The notes beneath the pieces were generated by a model that searched no databases, had not been told where the DNA came from, and saw only the letters and a program-made list of their open reading frames with translations. This document shows positions 8,289 to 16,774 of a stretch of 64,000 nt of DNA, one piece after another (within the stretch, counting starts at the first letter, position 1; each line of letters begins with the position of its first letter). Source of the stretch: Paenibacillus sp. (GTDB taxonomy: Bacteria > Bacillota > Bacilli > Paenibacillales > Paenibacillaceae). The translations under genes were made by a program, and so were the position numbers. The DNA lies in assembly GCA_031254035.1 (NCBI GenBank), contig JAIRVF010000156.1, positions 24,937 through 88,936 of the forward strand, in the 5' to 3' direction.

Positions 8289-11200
8289 TTATTTCAACCT
8301 TCTGCGAATGTCATTTAATTTGGAAGATACCTGCTTATAGAACTGATGACGTTCTTCCCCATCAGCCAGCTCCACCTTCTCGTATTCCAAGCGATCACGC
8401 GCATCGAGGAATGTCTCGGTCAACTCTTCCAGCTTGGCAAGCAGCGGGGAGATGTCCTCAGAAGCTGTCAGATCGTTATCCCGGCGGGAAGCTTTGCGAA
8501 GCAGCGTGGTGCGGCTTCTCTCATCCAGTCCGCGGAAATGATTGTAGACCTCGTACTCCACATAATTGACACTTTTCATGAGATTCGCGAAAGGTTCCCA
8601 GGATTCTTCCTCTGGGTCGCGATCATACACATACAACGCACCTTTTTTGCAGATCGTTCCGGTGTACATCGCTTCGATAAAATGATCCAGCCACTTCTCT
8701 TCGTCCTGATTTTGGCTGATCACTTGTTCAAGCTCCTGCAGCTTGGCCGCAATCGCTTGATACTTCGCCAATTCGGCGCGCATGCGCGTAATTTGCTCTG
8801 GTGAACGGATCAGGTTTTCCTTGGCCATCTCCTCGTTGATGCTTCCGAAAATATCCTTTGACCCTTCCTGTTCAAGTCCGCCTTCCAGCAGAAGCTTCAG
8901 CTCGATCGCGGCGCGCTTCACCTCGCCAAGATTTGGCTTGGCAGCCCCAAGCTGCATATCAAATGCGCGCAAAACGCCATCCAGGTCAAAAGGCTTGGTA
9001 TGGATAACCGCAAAGCGGTTGCTCGTATTATGGTCAATGTCTTTTTCCACAACGGCCTTGTAAACCAGCGCCTGATCGAATTCGGCACGAACGCGGGCAT
9101 TGTAGCTCTGAACCCGCGTATTGACGTAGGCTTCACCCCAGGATTTTTCCGGGATCGGCGAAGGCAGATACGTCCAATTGGCGCGGTCGGTTTGCACCAG
9201 GTGACGCCCGACGCCTTCCTTGTCGAGAATCGTGCGCTCATAGCTTTCCTCAAACACTTTCAGCGGCGTATAGACGAAAAGCGGTACGCCATTTTTCGTG
9301 TTCAACCAGAAAATCCGATTCTTCACTTCACTTTCCTTCACCGTAAAATGCGACTTGCCGACCGAGTTATTTTGATAGTTACGGATCCCTTTCAGGATGC
9401 TCGGCGCTTGCACTGGTACGGACACAAACCCCCAGGAAGGGAAGTACAGGTTGCCTGCGCTGTTGCTCAGATGGAATACCGGAACGGCCTCTTCGTCCAG
9501 CTTGCTGGCAATATTGCGCTCCACGAACTTTTCGATGGAATCCTCCTGACCGAACTTCATCACCAGGAAATCCTCCATGGATTTCGTAATCAGATCGCCG
9601 AATTTCTCTGTCAGGAAGTCCGAGATCGAGCTCACGATATCAATTTCCTGCTCCTTGATCCACTGGTTGGAATGCTGCAGCAGCTCCCCAGCAAAATCAC
9701 GGATCAGATCTTCCACGTCCTTCTGCTCCATCATCCGGTTGATGACCTTGGAAATGTCCGGCACACTGACGATGTTCCAGTAATAGGTTTTGTTGCCCTT
9801 GTGATCCTGCTGCTCTTCGCCGCTCAGGAGGATGTCCCCGTTTTTGGCAAAGATCGCGTTCAATGCGTTCAAAATTTCGGTATATACGTTATAAATGCGA
9901 TTATTTTCCTGGTTCAAAAGATCATACAAATCCTCGTAAAACTCGATCATTTGCTCGGTGCGCTCCACGTCCGCCATCAACCAGTACTCGTTGATTTTGG
10001 CTTCAATGTAGACGTTTTTCTTCTTATCCTTCGAGACGAATGCGCTCTTCGCGTCGCCGAGACGGTCATTGGCCTGCTCTCTTGCCGCTTCAATGTCACG
10101 CGGAATGCGGGTCAGATTTTCGCGTAGCGCCTCGATGTAGGACAACAGCATTTTCAGAAGGCAGAAGCCCTTTTCTGTATACAAGAGGCGCGATACATAA
10201 AACGGCCCTTGCTCCGGATGCAGAAAGATGCGGCGGATCTGGTCGCTGAATTGCTCGACGATTTCGCCAGGCAGCTGTTTCTTCGCTTTGATGTATTCCT
10301 CGCGGGCACGAGCCAGGAAGTTTTGTTCCAGCTCCGTGTCCATATTGATGACCTGATTTTTCACCACGTTCGTGTAGCTCAGCCGTTCGCTGTTCTGATA
10401 GCCTGGCAGCGGCTCTGGTACGCGGGATTCAAAGGTTTTCATCATGGTGTCGAGATCTATGCCCAGCTTGCGAGCGAATTTCTCAACATCCTCCTGGCTT
10501 GGCGCTTTCTCGAACATCGTTTCCATTTTGCCGAACAGGCGGAACGCCAGATAGGTCGTCATCTCCTCGATCGGCAACACCGCGGAAGACGCGCCGATAA
10601 TGTTGTAATCATAGTTGGCTGGGTACGCTTTGTTCATCTGCGCGATATTTGTCCGGATGTTGCTGATATAGTCATGGATGGCGAACTCTTCACCCGACTG
10701 CTTTTCTTCGCTGGCCATGAAGTTCGTAATATTCTCTGCGGTTACGTTCATGCAGTAGTCGTACGCATTTTCCAGCAGCTTGCCTTCGGTATTCGTCGCT
10801 GAAATGAGATGACACAGGTTAAACGGAGGCAGCGGCGAGTTCACCGACAGGATGTTGCCGTACTGCTGTTTGAAGCGCTCACTCCGCGCATCGACGTTCA
10901 TCCAGTAATCAAGCTCTTTGAGGGCCGCATAGCCATTTTTCTTAATGTATTCACGCGTATGCTCACTCAGACTCTTGTTGGACAGATTTACATCCGGCGT
11001 AAACAGGTAACCGAGCGTATTGACGCGGTCAATTCCAGCAGAGCCGTGGTCACGTTCGATAATGCCTCGGACAATATAGGCGATATCCAGGAAGCATCCG
11101 CTTCCGGTACCGCCGGAGAGACCGGTAAGCAGGAATACCATCAGCTTTTTGTTGGTGCCGACGGACAAAGTTTTGATCTTTTTGTCGATGGCTTGCACGA

Positions 11201-11678
11201 CCTGGTTAATCTTCGTGAACAGCAGCAAACGTCCCGCCTGACGCACGCCGGCTGCGCCATTCATGCCGTCCGTAATGCTGAGCTCCGGAGATAACCAATC
11301 TGTAATATAAGGCTCCAAAATGCTGCGGTTTTGCAGCAGCCCGCCGATTTCAGCGTTGGACAAAAGCACGAATTCGTTGATGGAATCGAGTCCCACACCT
11401 TTATAACGTTTGTTGCGGTCCTGTTCGTTCGTTTCAAAAGCAAGGAACTCCACATTATCCGGTTTCTCCATTTTCTTCTTGGAAAGCGGGTCCTCTGGCA
11501 GTTTAAATCGACGGTTGATCTGGTATTTCAGACGCAGCAACGCGTCGATCCCTGTACCACCAAGGCCTATAATGAGAATCGGATTGTCGATCGTATCGAC
11601 CCGGATTTTCTCGCTGACGATCCCTCCGCCCAGCGATACATCGAGCTGCTGTATATGTTCTCTTACTACCGGTTTCAT
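8289..11678 (-). CDS. Tubulin/FtsZ-like GTP-binding protein (Tubulin_2 type)
   Basis: An 1129-residue soluble protein. The first 400 residues form a tubulin/FtsZ-like domain: a first Gly-rich loop IIGLGGTGIDAL at about 36-47, and the tubulin signature GLSGGTGSG at 186-194, which binds GTP phosphates in this superfamily. It matches the Pfam Tubulin_2 group, which sits on very large proteins in scattered bacteria. The remaining 700 residues are mostly helical, with charged stretches suited to coiled coil (about 480-720 and 930-1129). The Shine-Dalgarno is AGGAGG, 8 bases before the ATG. It is the first of a tight run with the 817-residue paralogue, membrane vWA and beta-rich genes; a family A repeat separates it from the upstream vWA gene. 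Likely a filament- or scaffold-forming GTPase; cargo and function unknown. Confidence 0.85.
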   Translation of the reverse strand: MKPVVREHIQQLDVSLGGGIVSEKIRVDTIDNPILIIGLGGTGIDALLRLKYQINRRFKLPEDPLSKKKMEKPDNVEFLAFETNEQDRNKRYKGVGLDSINEFVLLSNAEIGGLLQNRSILEPYITDWLSPELSITDGMNGAAGVRQAGRLLLFTKINQVVQAIDKKIKTLSVGTNKKLMVFLLTGLSGGTGSGCFLDIAYIVRGIIERDHGSAGIDRVNTLGYLFTPDVNLSNKSLSEHTREYIKKNGYAALKELDYWMNVDARSERFKQQYGNILSVNSPLPPFNLCHLISATNTEGKLLENAYDYCMNVTAENITNFMASEEKQSGEEFAIHDYISNIRTNIAQMNKAYPANYDYNIIGASSAVLPIEEMTTYLAFRLFGKMETMFEKAPSQEDVEKFARKLGIDLDTMMKTFESRVPEPLPGYQNSERLSYTNVVKNQVINMDTELEQNFLARAREEYIKAKKQLPGEIVEQFSDQIRRIFLHPEQGPFYVSRLLYTEKGFCLLKMLLSYIEALRENLTRIPRDIEAAREQANDRLGDAKSAFVSKDKKKNVYIEAKINEYWLMADVERTEQMIEFYEDLYDLLNQENNRIYNVYTEILNALNAIFAKNGDILLSGEEQQDHKGNKTYYWNIVSVPDISKVINRMMEQKDVEDLIRDFAGELLQHSNQWIKEQEIDIVSSISDFLTEKFGDLITKSMEDFLVMKFGQEDSIEKFVERNIASKLDEEAVPVFHLSNSAGNLYFPSWGFVSVPVQAPSILKGIRNYQNNSVGKSHFTVKESEVKNRIFWLNTKNGVPLFVYTPLKVFEESYERTILDKEGVGRHLVQTDRANWTYLPSPIPEKSWGEAYVNTRVQSYNARVRAEFDQALVYKAVVEKDIDHNTSNRFAVIHTKPFDLDGVLRAFDMQLGAAKPNLGEVKRAAIELKLLLEGGLEQEGSKDIFGSINEEMAKENLIRSPEQITRMRAELAKYQAIAAKLQELEQVISQNQDEEKWLDHFIEAMYTGTICKKGALYVYDRDPEEESWEPFANLMKSVNYVEYEVYNHFRGLDERSRTTLLRKASRRDNDLTASEDISPLLAKLEELTETFLDARDRLEYEKVELADGEERHQFYKQVSSKLNDIRRRLK

Positions 11679-11710
11679 AGTTTTCCCTCCTGAGAATATC
11701 CCTAGGTTTT

Positions 11711-11930
11711 TTGCTCAACATTGAAATTGTTTCTTGATATTATGCGAGGTGGTCGCTACAGTTACGGATCGTTCCTCCGATCGCTGTTGTCTCCAAATTT
11801 CTTGATTTTGTTTTTTTAAAGGTGGAAATTCGGAGACAGCTTATGCTTCCGATGCTAGCTTTCCTGCGGAAAGCTTTTAGTCGAACGCTGCCGCTTCTTC
11901 AGATCGATTCCGTCCCCTCCGCTTTTTTCG
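11711..11930 (+). repeat. Family A repeat, full copy 2
   Basis: Nearly the whole 271-bp gap between the secreted vWA gene and the tubulin-like gene is this element. The central hairpin (TTGTCTCCAAATTTC / GAAATTCGGAGACAG) differs from copy 1 by paired substitutions that keep the stem. Transcription from the vWA gene would have to cross it to reach the tubulin gene. Confidence 0.75.
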
Positions 11931-11949
11931 CCTTTTTCCAAGAACGCAC

Positions 11950-13728
11950 TTAAACCAAATATTCGATCAATATTGTCTTATCCACTTGAGGCAACGACAC
12001 GCTAAGGCGGTCGCCGCTTTTAAGTTCCGCTCCACGGGATGCATCCACCGCCCGGCCCGATTTCTCAACAAGGCAAGCTGAGCCGTTCTTCAACATCAAA
12101 TGATCGTTTTTCCCCGGCGTAAAAATCAGCTTATCCGTTTCCTTAAGTTCCGGCGCCAGCTGAAGGAGCTGATGCAGGTCGAACTTGCCCTTGAAGGCGG
12201 TCAGCTTCTTATACTGCGGGTATGTTTTTTCCCCTGTGTTCTCGTCGCGGATCTCCACAACCATTTGGCCCACAAAGCCTTTATTCGCTTTTCGGACCGC
12301 ACTCAAGATGAAGTAACCTGCTGCGGCCAGTGCTGCCAGAATGATGATACCAATCACTACGGGCCATATCGGAAAAGGTTTCTTTTCCCCTTGGCCTGCT
12401 GCGGGTGTTTGCGTGCTTCCTGCGCCCCCCGCTTTCGCGCTGATGGTTACTGGCTTCGTTTCGCGGTAGAAGGATTTATCCTCAGCACGTGCTTTCAGTT
12501 CGTATTGATGTTTCTCCTCGATGGTATAGGAGCCTTCAAAATGGTCTCCCTTATTCGCAAGCTCCACTTCCTTCATATCTCCGGAATCGAGATCCTTGAC
12601 GATCAGCTTCGCGGTCATATGTTGATATAGCCCGTTATCTTTCAGCTTCTGGCCATTGCTGACGAGATAGGCATTGATGTTGATCGCGTCGCCCCTCTTG
12701 ACGGATGTCGAAGCAAGTGGAGCCATGTCCAGCTCAAGATCATAGTTAAAGATCAGATTGATGTCGATTTTATCCTTCGGAACACCCTTTACCTGCAGCT
12801 TCCAATCGCCCTGTTCCGGCTTCAACAGCTTAATCAGGGAATAGGTTTTTGATTTGGAGCGCAGAACGTTCGCCGATGGAATCGGTTGATTTTTCCCTGA
12901 CGGATCGATTAACTTCACATCTACCGGTTTGCTTGACATCAGTGAAATATTTGCTTCCAGCACGTTCGCATTCGGCACGTTAACAGTGACTTCCTGATAA
13001 CTACCATTCGCTGTAATCGTGGTCACTGGCACAATTTTTAACTTCTGGTGGCTCGTAAAAATTTCACTCAAAATATGTGGCAAATCATCAGCGGAACTTG
13101 TCGAAAAAGACTTGGCTCCGGTCTGGTCCGACAAATCGGCCAAAGCCTTTTTGTTCAGCTTGCCGTCTGCTTTCAGGCCAATCGTATAAATCGGGATGCT
13201 TTCGCTATTTGCTTCCTTAACTGCCTGGCTCAGCTCCTGATCGGCCAAAGCTTCGGTTCTGCCGGATTTCGGATCTAGCTGGTTGTTGCCGTCCGCAAGA
13301 ACAACAATCATCGGCTCATGCCCTTTCTCCGCGCCTTGCTTAAGTATCTTGACCGCTTCCTTTACGCCGATGGAAATATCTGTGTACGCCCCACGGTCGA
13401 TCTGATCAATAAATTGTTTGAGATCGGCTTTGTCCGCATCGGACTGAATTTCCAGCAGTGCCTTCTCCCGCTGGATCTTATCGGTGTAAGAGACGATACC
13501 GACCTTATCGCCTTGAGTCGAAAGCATATCTATAAACATTTTCATCGCTTCGCCGCTAATATGGTTCGGGTCGCTGTATTTCATGGAGTTGCTCGCATCC
13601 ATGACCAGTACTGCATCGATATGGGAAGCCTGCTGCGCCGCCGCGGCTGACGCTCTCTGATAACCGCTCGGCAGAAGCAGCAGGACTACCAGCAAGAGAC
13701 AAAGTGCTGTTTTATTTTTATGAAACAT
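11950..13728 (-). CDS. Secreted, membrane-anchored vWA protein with C-terminal cytoplasmic domain
   Basis: A 592-residue protein. A signal peptide (about 1-29, hydrophobic core then ASA) leads to an external vWA domain (MIDAS DASNS at 44-48, TD at 116-117, VVLADG strand near 142), then beta-sandwich sequence (about 235-435), a linker, one membrane helix (about 456-479), and a 109-residue cytoplasmic tail. The tail ends with KSGDRLSVSLPQVDKTILI, a pattern reminiscent of a degenerate FHA-like fold; this is only a suggestion. It is the first gene of the leftward cluster and is preceded by a TATAAT box with direct repeats. Together with the six-span vWA protein it gives the system two outward-facing metal-binding domains. 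Likely role (inference): external sensing or anchoring coupled to cytoplasmic GTP-binding proteins. Confidence 0.82.
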   Translation of the reverse strand: MFHKNKTALCLLLVVLLLLPSGYQRASAAAAQQASHIDAVLVMDASNSMKYSDPNHISGEAMKMFIDMLSTQGDKVGIVSYTDKIQREKALLEIQSDADKADLKQFIDQIDRGAYTDISIGVKEAVKILKQGAEKGHEPMIVVLADGNNQLDPKSGRTEALADQELSQAVKEANSESIPIYTIGLKADGKLNKKALADLSDQTGAKSFSTSSADDLPHILSEIFTSHQKLKIVPVTTITANGSYQEVTVNVPNANVLEANISLMSSKPVDVKLIDPSGKNQPIPSANVLRSKSKTYSLIKLLKPEQGDWKLQVKGVPKDKIDINLIFNYDLELDMAPLASTSVKRGDAININAYLVSNGQKLKDNGLYQHMTAKLIVKDLDSGDMKEVELANKGDHFEGSYTIEEKHQYELKARAEDKSFYRETKPVTISAKAGGAGSTQTPAAGQGEKKPFPIWPVVIGIIILAALAAAGYFILSAVRKANKGFVGQMVVEIRDENTGEKTYPQYKKLTAFKGKFDLHQLLQLAPELKETDKLIFTPGKNDHLMLKNGSACLVEKSGRAVDASRGAELKSGDRLSVSLPQVDKTILIEYLV

Positions 13729-14168
13729 AGGCTTCGATACTCCTTCTCTAGTGAATTAAACTGATTAAGGCGCACCCTATTATTCTTTTGATTACGCCTT
13801 AGAGCTTCGTTATTATACTGTAGGAAAAAAGTCTTAAGAATTCCTTAAGAAAACCATAATTCGACGAAATCATCCAGAAGATGGGTCACATTTCTATGCT
13901 CTAATAAGGCGCGATTAAAAAAAGTGACTCAGATATTTTTTTGATTGCACCTAAATGATAGAATTACGCTAAGCATGAATTAACTACATTTTTCATAGGG
14001 CTGGTGCTGACATCGATAAGCCGACTAAAAACTCCCAATACTTTGATATTATGATATAATTAAAGCCGACAAAGTTCAATGATCGCGCTTTTGAAGCGGG
14101 TTTTTAGGATATAAGACCTACACCCTGTTGTTCATCCATCATTTATCCCCAAGAAAGGAGCCCGGATT
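13729..14168. other. Divergent regulatory region of the tubulin/GTPase cluster
   Basis: A 440-bp intergenic region from which the cluster is transcribed both ways. It carries a leftward promoter (separate entry), a TATAAT at 14055-14060 suitable as a rightward -10 though without a good -35, and a recurring motif close to TAAGGCGYAATCAAAA at 13801-13786 (minus), 13905-13920 (plus) and 13954-13939 (minus), with a shorter TAAGGCG at 13766. The copies at 13905 and 13954 face each other and could form a hairpin. Confidence 0.5.
13812..13851 (-). promoter_or_regulatory. Promoter with tandem 8-bp direct repeats (response-regulator type)
   Basis: A TATAAT -10 (13817-13812, minus strand) lies about 85 bases before the secreted vWA start. 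There is no good -35. In its place are two exact copies of TTCTTAAG (minus strand; 13851-13844 and 13840-13833), start-to-start 11 bp. One-turn direct repeats over a weak -35 are typical sites for OmpR/PhoB-family activators. Confidence 0.5.
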
Positions 14169-14321
14169 ATGATTGCATACGGATGCCTCGGCATTTTGCT
14201 TCTTTTTATAGTTAGTAAAATCGCCGTTTATTTTAATAGACAGAAGAAGGCGCCTACACCCGAGGATCTCGATGAAACGCTCCTGACTATTTCCAACCCG
14301 CGGGGTGAACATACATCATGA
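14169..14321 (+). CDS. 50-residue single-span membrane peptide
   Basis: A small ORF with a strong Shine-Dalgarno (AAAGGAG, 9 bases upstream). The product is an N-terminal membrane helix (about 4-22, GCLGILLLFIVSKIAVYF) followed by a basic patch and an acidic tail (PEDLDETLL). Its stop overlaps the ATG of the next gene by four bases (ATGA), so the two are translationally coupled. The family is unknown. Being first in the rightward operon and tightly coupled argues that it is a real gene. Confidence 0.65.
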   Translation: MIAYGCLGILLLFIVSKIAVYFNRQKKAPTPEDLDETLLTISNPRGEHTS

Positions 14322-15253
14322 ATAAGAAAAAACCAGTAAACCTGCGCCCCTATTATAAGACAAGATATGCCTATGAAAAGTTAAGAGTTTGCAAACATTG
14401 CGGCTCATTTACCGTGCTATGGGAAGACAAATGCGCAAACTGCGGCAAGCAGACGCTGATTCAAGTCATGGATCAGGCCCTTATCAATGCTAAGCATTCC
14501 ATGCAAAATGAGCGCCTCATTGCCCTTCTCATCACGCTGGCGGCCGTCCTGTTCAGCCAGACCTTTCTGCAGATCGTTCTCTGCTTTCTCGGTGGGATTG
14601 CGCTCACAGTACTACTTTGGCGCTTCCAGCGAAAAATGCTTGAGCCAGAGACCAGGCGTCAGCTGGGCAAGCTGCTGCGCAGCAGCGAACGCCGCATTGT
14701 TGAAGGAATTTACCTGAATCTTACGACAGCCTCCGCCGCCACTCGAGACGATGAGCAGCTCGGGTATGAAATTTTGCGGGAAGTGGCCACGATCGTGCAT
14801 AATGACCGGGTCCGTCTGCAGCAAATCATGCTGCTTCAAACGTTTATGCTCCGCAAGGACATGGATCTCGTGCTTGAGCCGCTGATGCTGGAGCACTTCG
14901 AGCCAGCCCTGGCGGAATATATCGGAGAGCTGGCCAAACTCAAACGCGAGCTTATCAAACACAAAGCCATCCGGTACGTGCTGATGCATGAACAGGAGAT
15001 TCTGCGTATGAAAGGCGGCGCTGGTATCATGACGGTTGTGGCGGGTGCGGCCGTCCGTATGAAAACCTATGTGGACGCATACCCTGATTTCATTCTCCGT
15101 TATGCCCGTCAGCTTCCCAAGGATCGTTATCTCCGGCTGTACCAGCTGGTACGTCGCAACCCGAATCAGACCTGGAACGGATTGCGCGATGAAGCCTCGG
15201 CGATCTATAATGAAAAATACCGTTGGGACCCTGAATTTCAAAATTGGGAATAA
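14318..15253 (+). CDS. Zinc-ribbon membrane protein of unknown function
   Basis: A 311-residue protein. A zinc ribbon stands near the N-terminus (CKHCGSF at 25-31 and CANCGK at 38-43), followed by a hairpin of two membrane helices (about 66-103), then a 200-residue cytoplasmic helical domain rich in Leu, Glu and Arg. I do not recognise the helical domain. The zinc-ribbon layout is shared with the GTPase encoded on the other side of the divergent region, which hints that both contact the same partner (inference). It is coupled to the 50-residue peptide. A fossil of the 590-residue gene follows 37 bases downstream. Confidence 0.7.
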   Translation: MNKKKPVNLRPYYKTRYAYEKLRVCKHCGSFTVLWEDKCANCGKQTLIQVMDQALINAKHSMQNERLIALLITLAAVLFSQTFLQIVLCFLGGIALTVLLWRFQRKMLEPETRRQLGKLLRSSERRIVEGIYLNLTTASAATRDDEQLGYEILREVATIVHNDRVRLQQIMLLQTFMLRKDMDLVLEPLMLEHFEPALAEYIGELAKLKRELIKHKAIRYVLMHEQEILRMKGGAGIMTVVAGAAVRMKTYVDAYPDFILRYARQLPKDRYLRLYQLVRRNPNQTWNGLRDEASAIYNEKYRWDPEFQNWE

Positions 15254-15290
15254 CCATGTGTCCAAATTTTATTAAAAAGACCCTAAATAT

Positions 15291-15374
15291 ATGACGATTA
15301 AACCTTCACTGCCCCTGCTTAATTTGCTTATTTTGTTTAGTATCGGCATTACGAGCGGGGACCTCAACTTATAA
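15291..15374 (+). pseudogene. 5' remnant of a relative of the 590-residue membrane protein gene
   Basis: A 27-codon frame that starts AATATATGACGATTAAA, like the intact gene at 17771 (AATATATGACGATAAAA). The peptide MTIKPSLPLLNLLILFSIGI agrees with MTIKHSLNLRNLLILFCIAM at about 14 of 20 positions, and several differences are synonymous, so this is a diverged paralogue rather than a recent copy. Similarity stops after about 60 bases and a terminator follows at once. Confidence 0.6.
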
Positions 15375-15381
15375 AATCGGA

Positions 15382-15412
15382 AACAGCCCGCTCTTGAACA
15401 GAGCGGGCTGTT
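15382..15412. terminator. Bidirectional rho-independent terminator
   Basis: A perfect 12-bp stem (AACAGCCCGCTC / GAGCGGGCTGTT) with a 7-base loop. It sits between the rightward zinc-ribbon operon and the convergent deacetylase gene, so it can serve both. Confidence 0.85.
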
Positions 15413-15444
15413 TATGTAATTAGATGAAATTCGGATTTGCAAGA

Positions 15445-16737
15445 CTACTTCAGATTAATAATCTGAACATTTTGTTGTTGTAGGAACTCTATAATATCAG
15501 GAAGCATCTCCACAGTTTGCTTGGATTCATGTAAGAGGATAACTGATCCCCTTGTTTTGAAATTTTTGATGTAATTCAGAACTTTTTGTGGGTTCCCCTT
15601 GTATTTCCAATCTTTCGGGTCACAGTCCCACATCACAATTTTCATGTTAGCGCCTTCAGCATATTTTTTGGTTTGGGCATTCATAGAACCGTAAGGCGGT
15701 CTAAACAGAAGCACCGGCTTTGAAGTTATATTCTCAAGAAGCCTCTTATTGCCCAGTATCTCCGCTCGCTGCTTTTCCACAGACAACTTCTGAAGATTTG
15801 CATGAGACACGGAATGGTTGCCAATTGCAAACCCATGCTCATCAACATATGTTACAAACTCAGGAAACTTCTTCACTTGTGTTCCCACGAAAAAGAATGT
15901 TCCCCCGACATGATAATCCGTTAATATATCGACAATATCTTTGGTGTACTTAGATGGGCCATCGTCAAAGGTGATTGCTACAAAATCCTTCGGGATATTA
16001 TAGTTGACCAAATGATCCAGGCTGACAGCCACAGGTAACGGAATTTCCTGAGGAGGAGCGGACGGTGGCGTTACGGATAATGCCTTAGCTGCCGGTTGAA
16101 CCCTTTTGCCCGCTGCTAATTTTTCCGTCACGACCACTTGCGCCTCTTTAGATTCATTCGGGGCGGCGGATACCGTGTCCTTATTGGCCAGTACCTTCCC
16201 ATTAATAATGAGTGAGAATCCCGTAAATGAAAGATATGCCAATAATGTGATGATGAGGAAAGACGCGACCAGATTTATGAATAACTTGTTACCGATTTTG
16301 GCCCTAGTTTCGGTTATAACCTGCTTCTTTAGTTCGCCATCGTTTTCCCCATCATACGTTTCGTTTAAGAAAAAAGTTAAACCCTTTATTCCACTGATGT
16401 GGTTTATTTTTTTGAGGGCTGCCAGCTGCTCAGCAAATTGTTCAGAACAGGCGAATTTCATTCTTCTGCTGGCATTCCGGTTATATTGGGTGATTTGACC
16501 ATAGCACTGTTGATCAATGACATTTCGTTCGCTCTGGAAAGTAAGTCTATATTTTGTATCCATACTCTCCACTTCCGCTATTACATGACGGATATTATCA
16601 GCTGTAAAAGAATCAACTTTCCACTTTAATGCGACTCGCTCTCCATAAACAAATTCTACGTTCATAAAATAACTGTCAGATCCGTTTTCTTCAACGGACA
16701 AGATTTCAAGCCACTTTGTCAAATAGGATTGCTCCAC
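15445..16737 (-). CDS. Membrane-anchored polysaccharide deacetylase (NodB domain)
   Basis: A 430-residue protein. An N-terminal cytoplasmic domain of about 140 residues (unrecognised, beta-rich) is followed by a membrane helix (about 152-176), a Pro/Ala-rich linker, and an extracellular NodB deacetylase domain (about 248-430). Catalytic motifs are present: TFDDGP (256-261, catalytic Asp and first metal Asp), HSVSH (308-312, metal His pair), RPPYG (346-350) and DCDPKDW (371-377). The last motif reads LLHE (401-404) where LLHD is usual; the His is kept. The start is GTG behind GAGGAGGGGG. Substrate is probably peptidoglycan or a surface GlcNAc polymer. It is 37 bases downstream of the coiled-coil gene and likely co-transcribed with it. 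Confidence 0.85.
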   Translation of the reverse strand: MEQSYLTKWLEILSVEENGSDSYFMNVEFVYGERVALKWKVDSFTADNIRHVIAEVESMDTKYRLTFQSERNVIDQQCYGQITQYNRNASRRMKFACSEQFAEQLAALKKINHISGIKGLTFFLNETYDGENDGELKKQVITETRAKIGNKLFINLVASFLIITLLAYLSFTGFSLIINGKVLANKDTVSAAPNESKEAQVVVTEKLAAGKRVQPAAKALSVTPPSAPPQEIPLPVAVSLDHLVNYNIPKDFVAITFDDGPSKYTKDIVDILTDYHVGGTFFFVGTQVKKFPEFVTYVDEHGFAIGNHSVSHANLQKLSVEKQRAEILGNKRLLENITSKPVLLFRPPYGSMNAQTKKYAEGANMKIVMWDCDPKDWKYKGNPQKVLNYIKNFKTRGSVILLHESKQTVEMLPDIIEFLQQQNVQIINLK

Positions 16738-16774
16738 CGGTTCCCCCTCCTCTTTTCGTTTGTAGAAGCACCTT

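Noticed and set aside
9000-10127. 375-codon plus-strand frame opposite the tubulin-like gene
   Set aside because: It is antisense to a confident gene, its translation is low in protein-like features, and it has no ribosome site; it arises from codon bias of the real gene.
14085-14108. Possible attenuator hairpin in the rightward leader
   Set aside because: The stem is only five base pairs (CGCTT/AAGCG), too weak to support a call.
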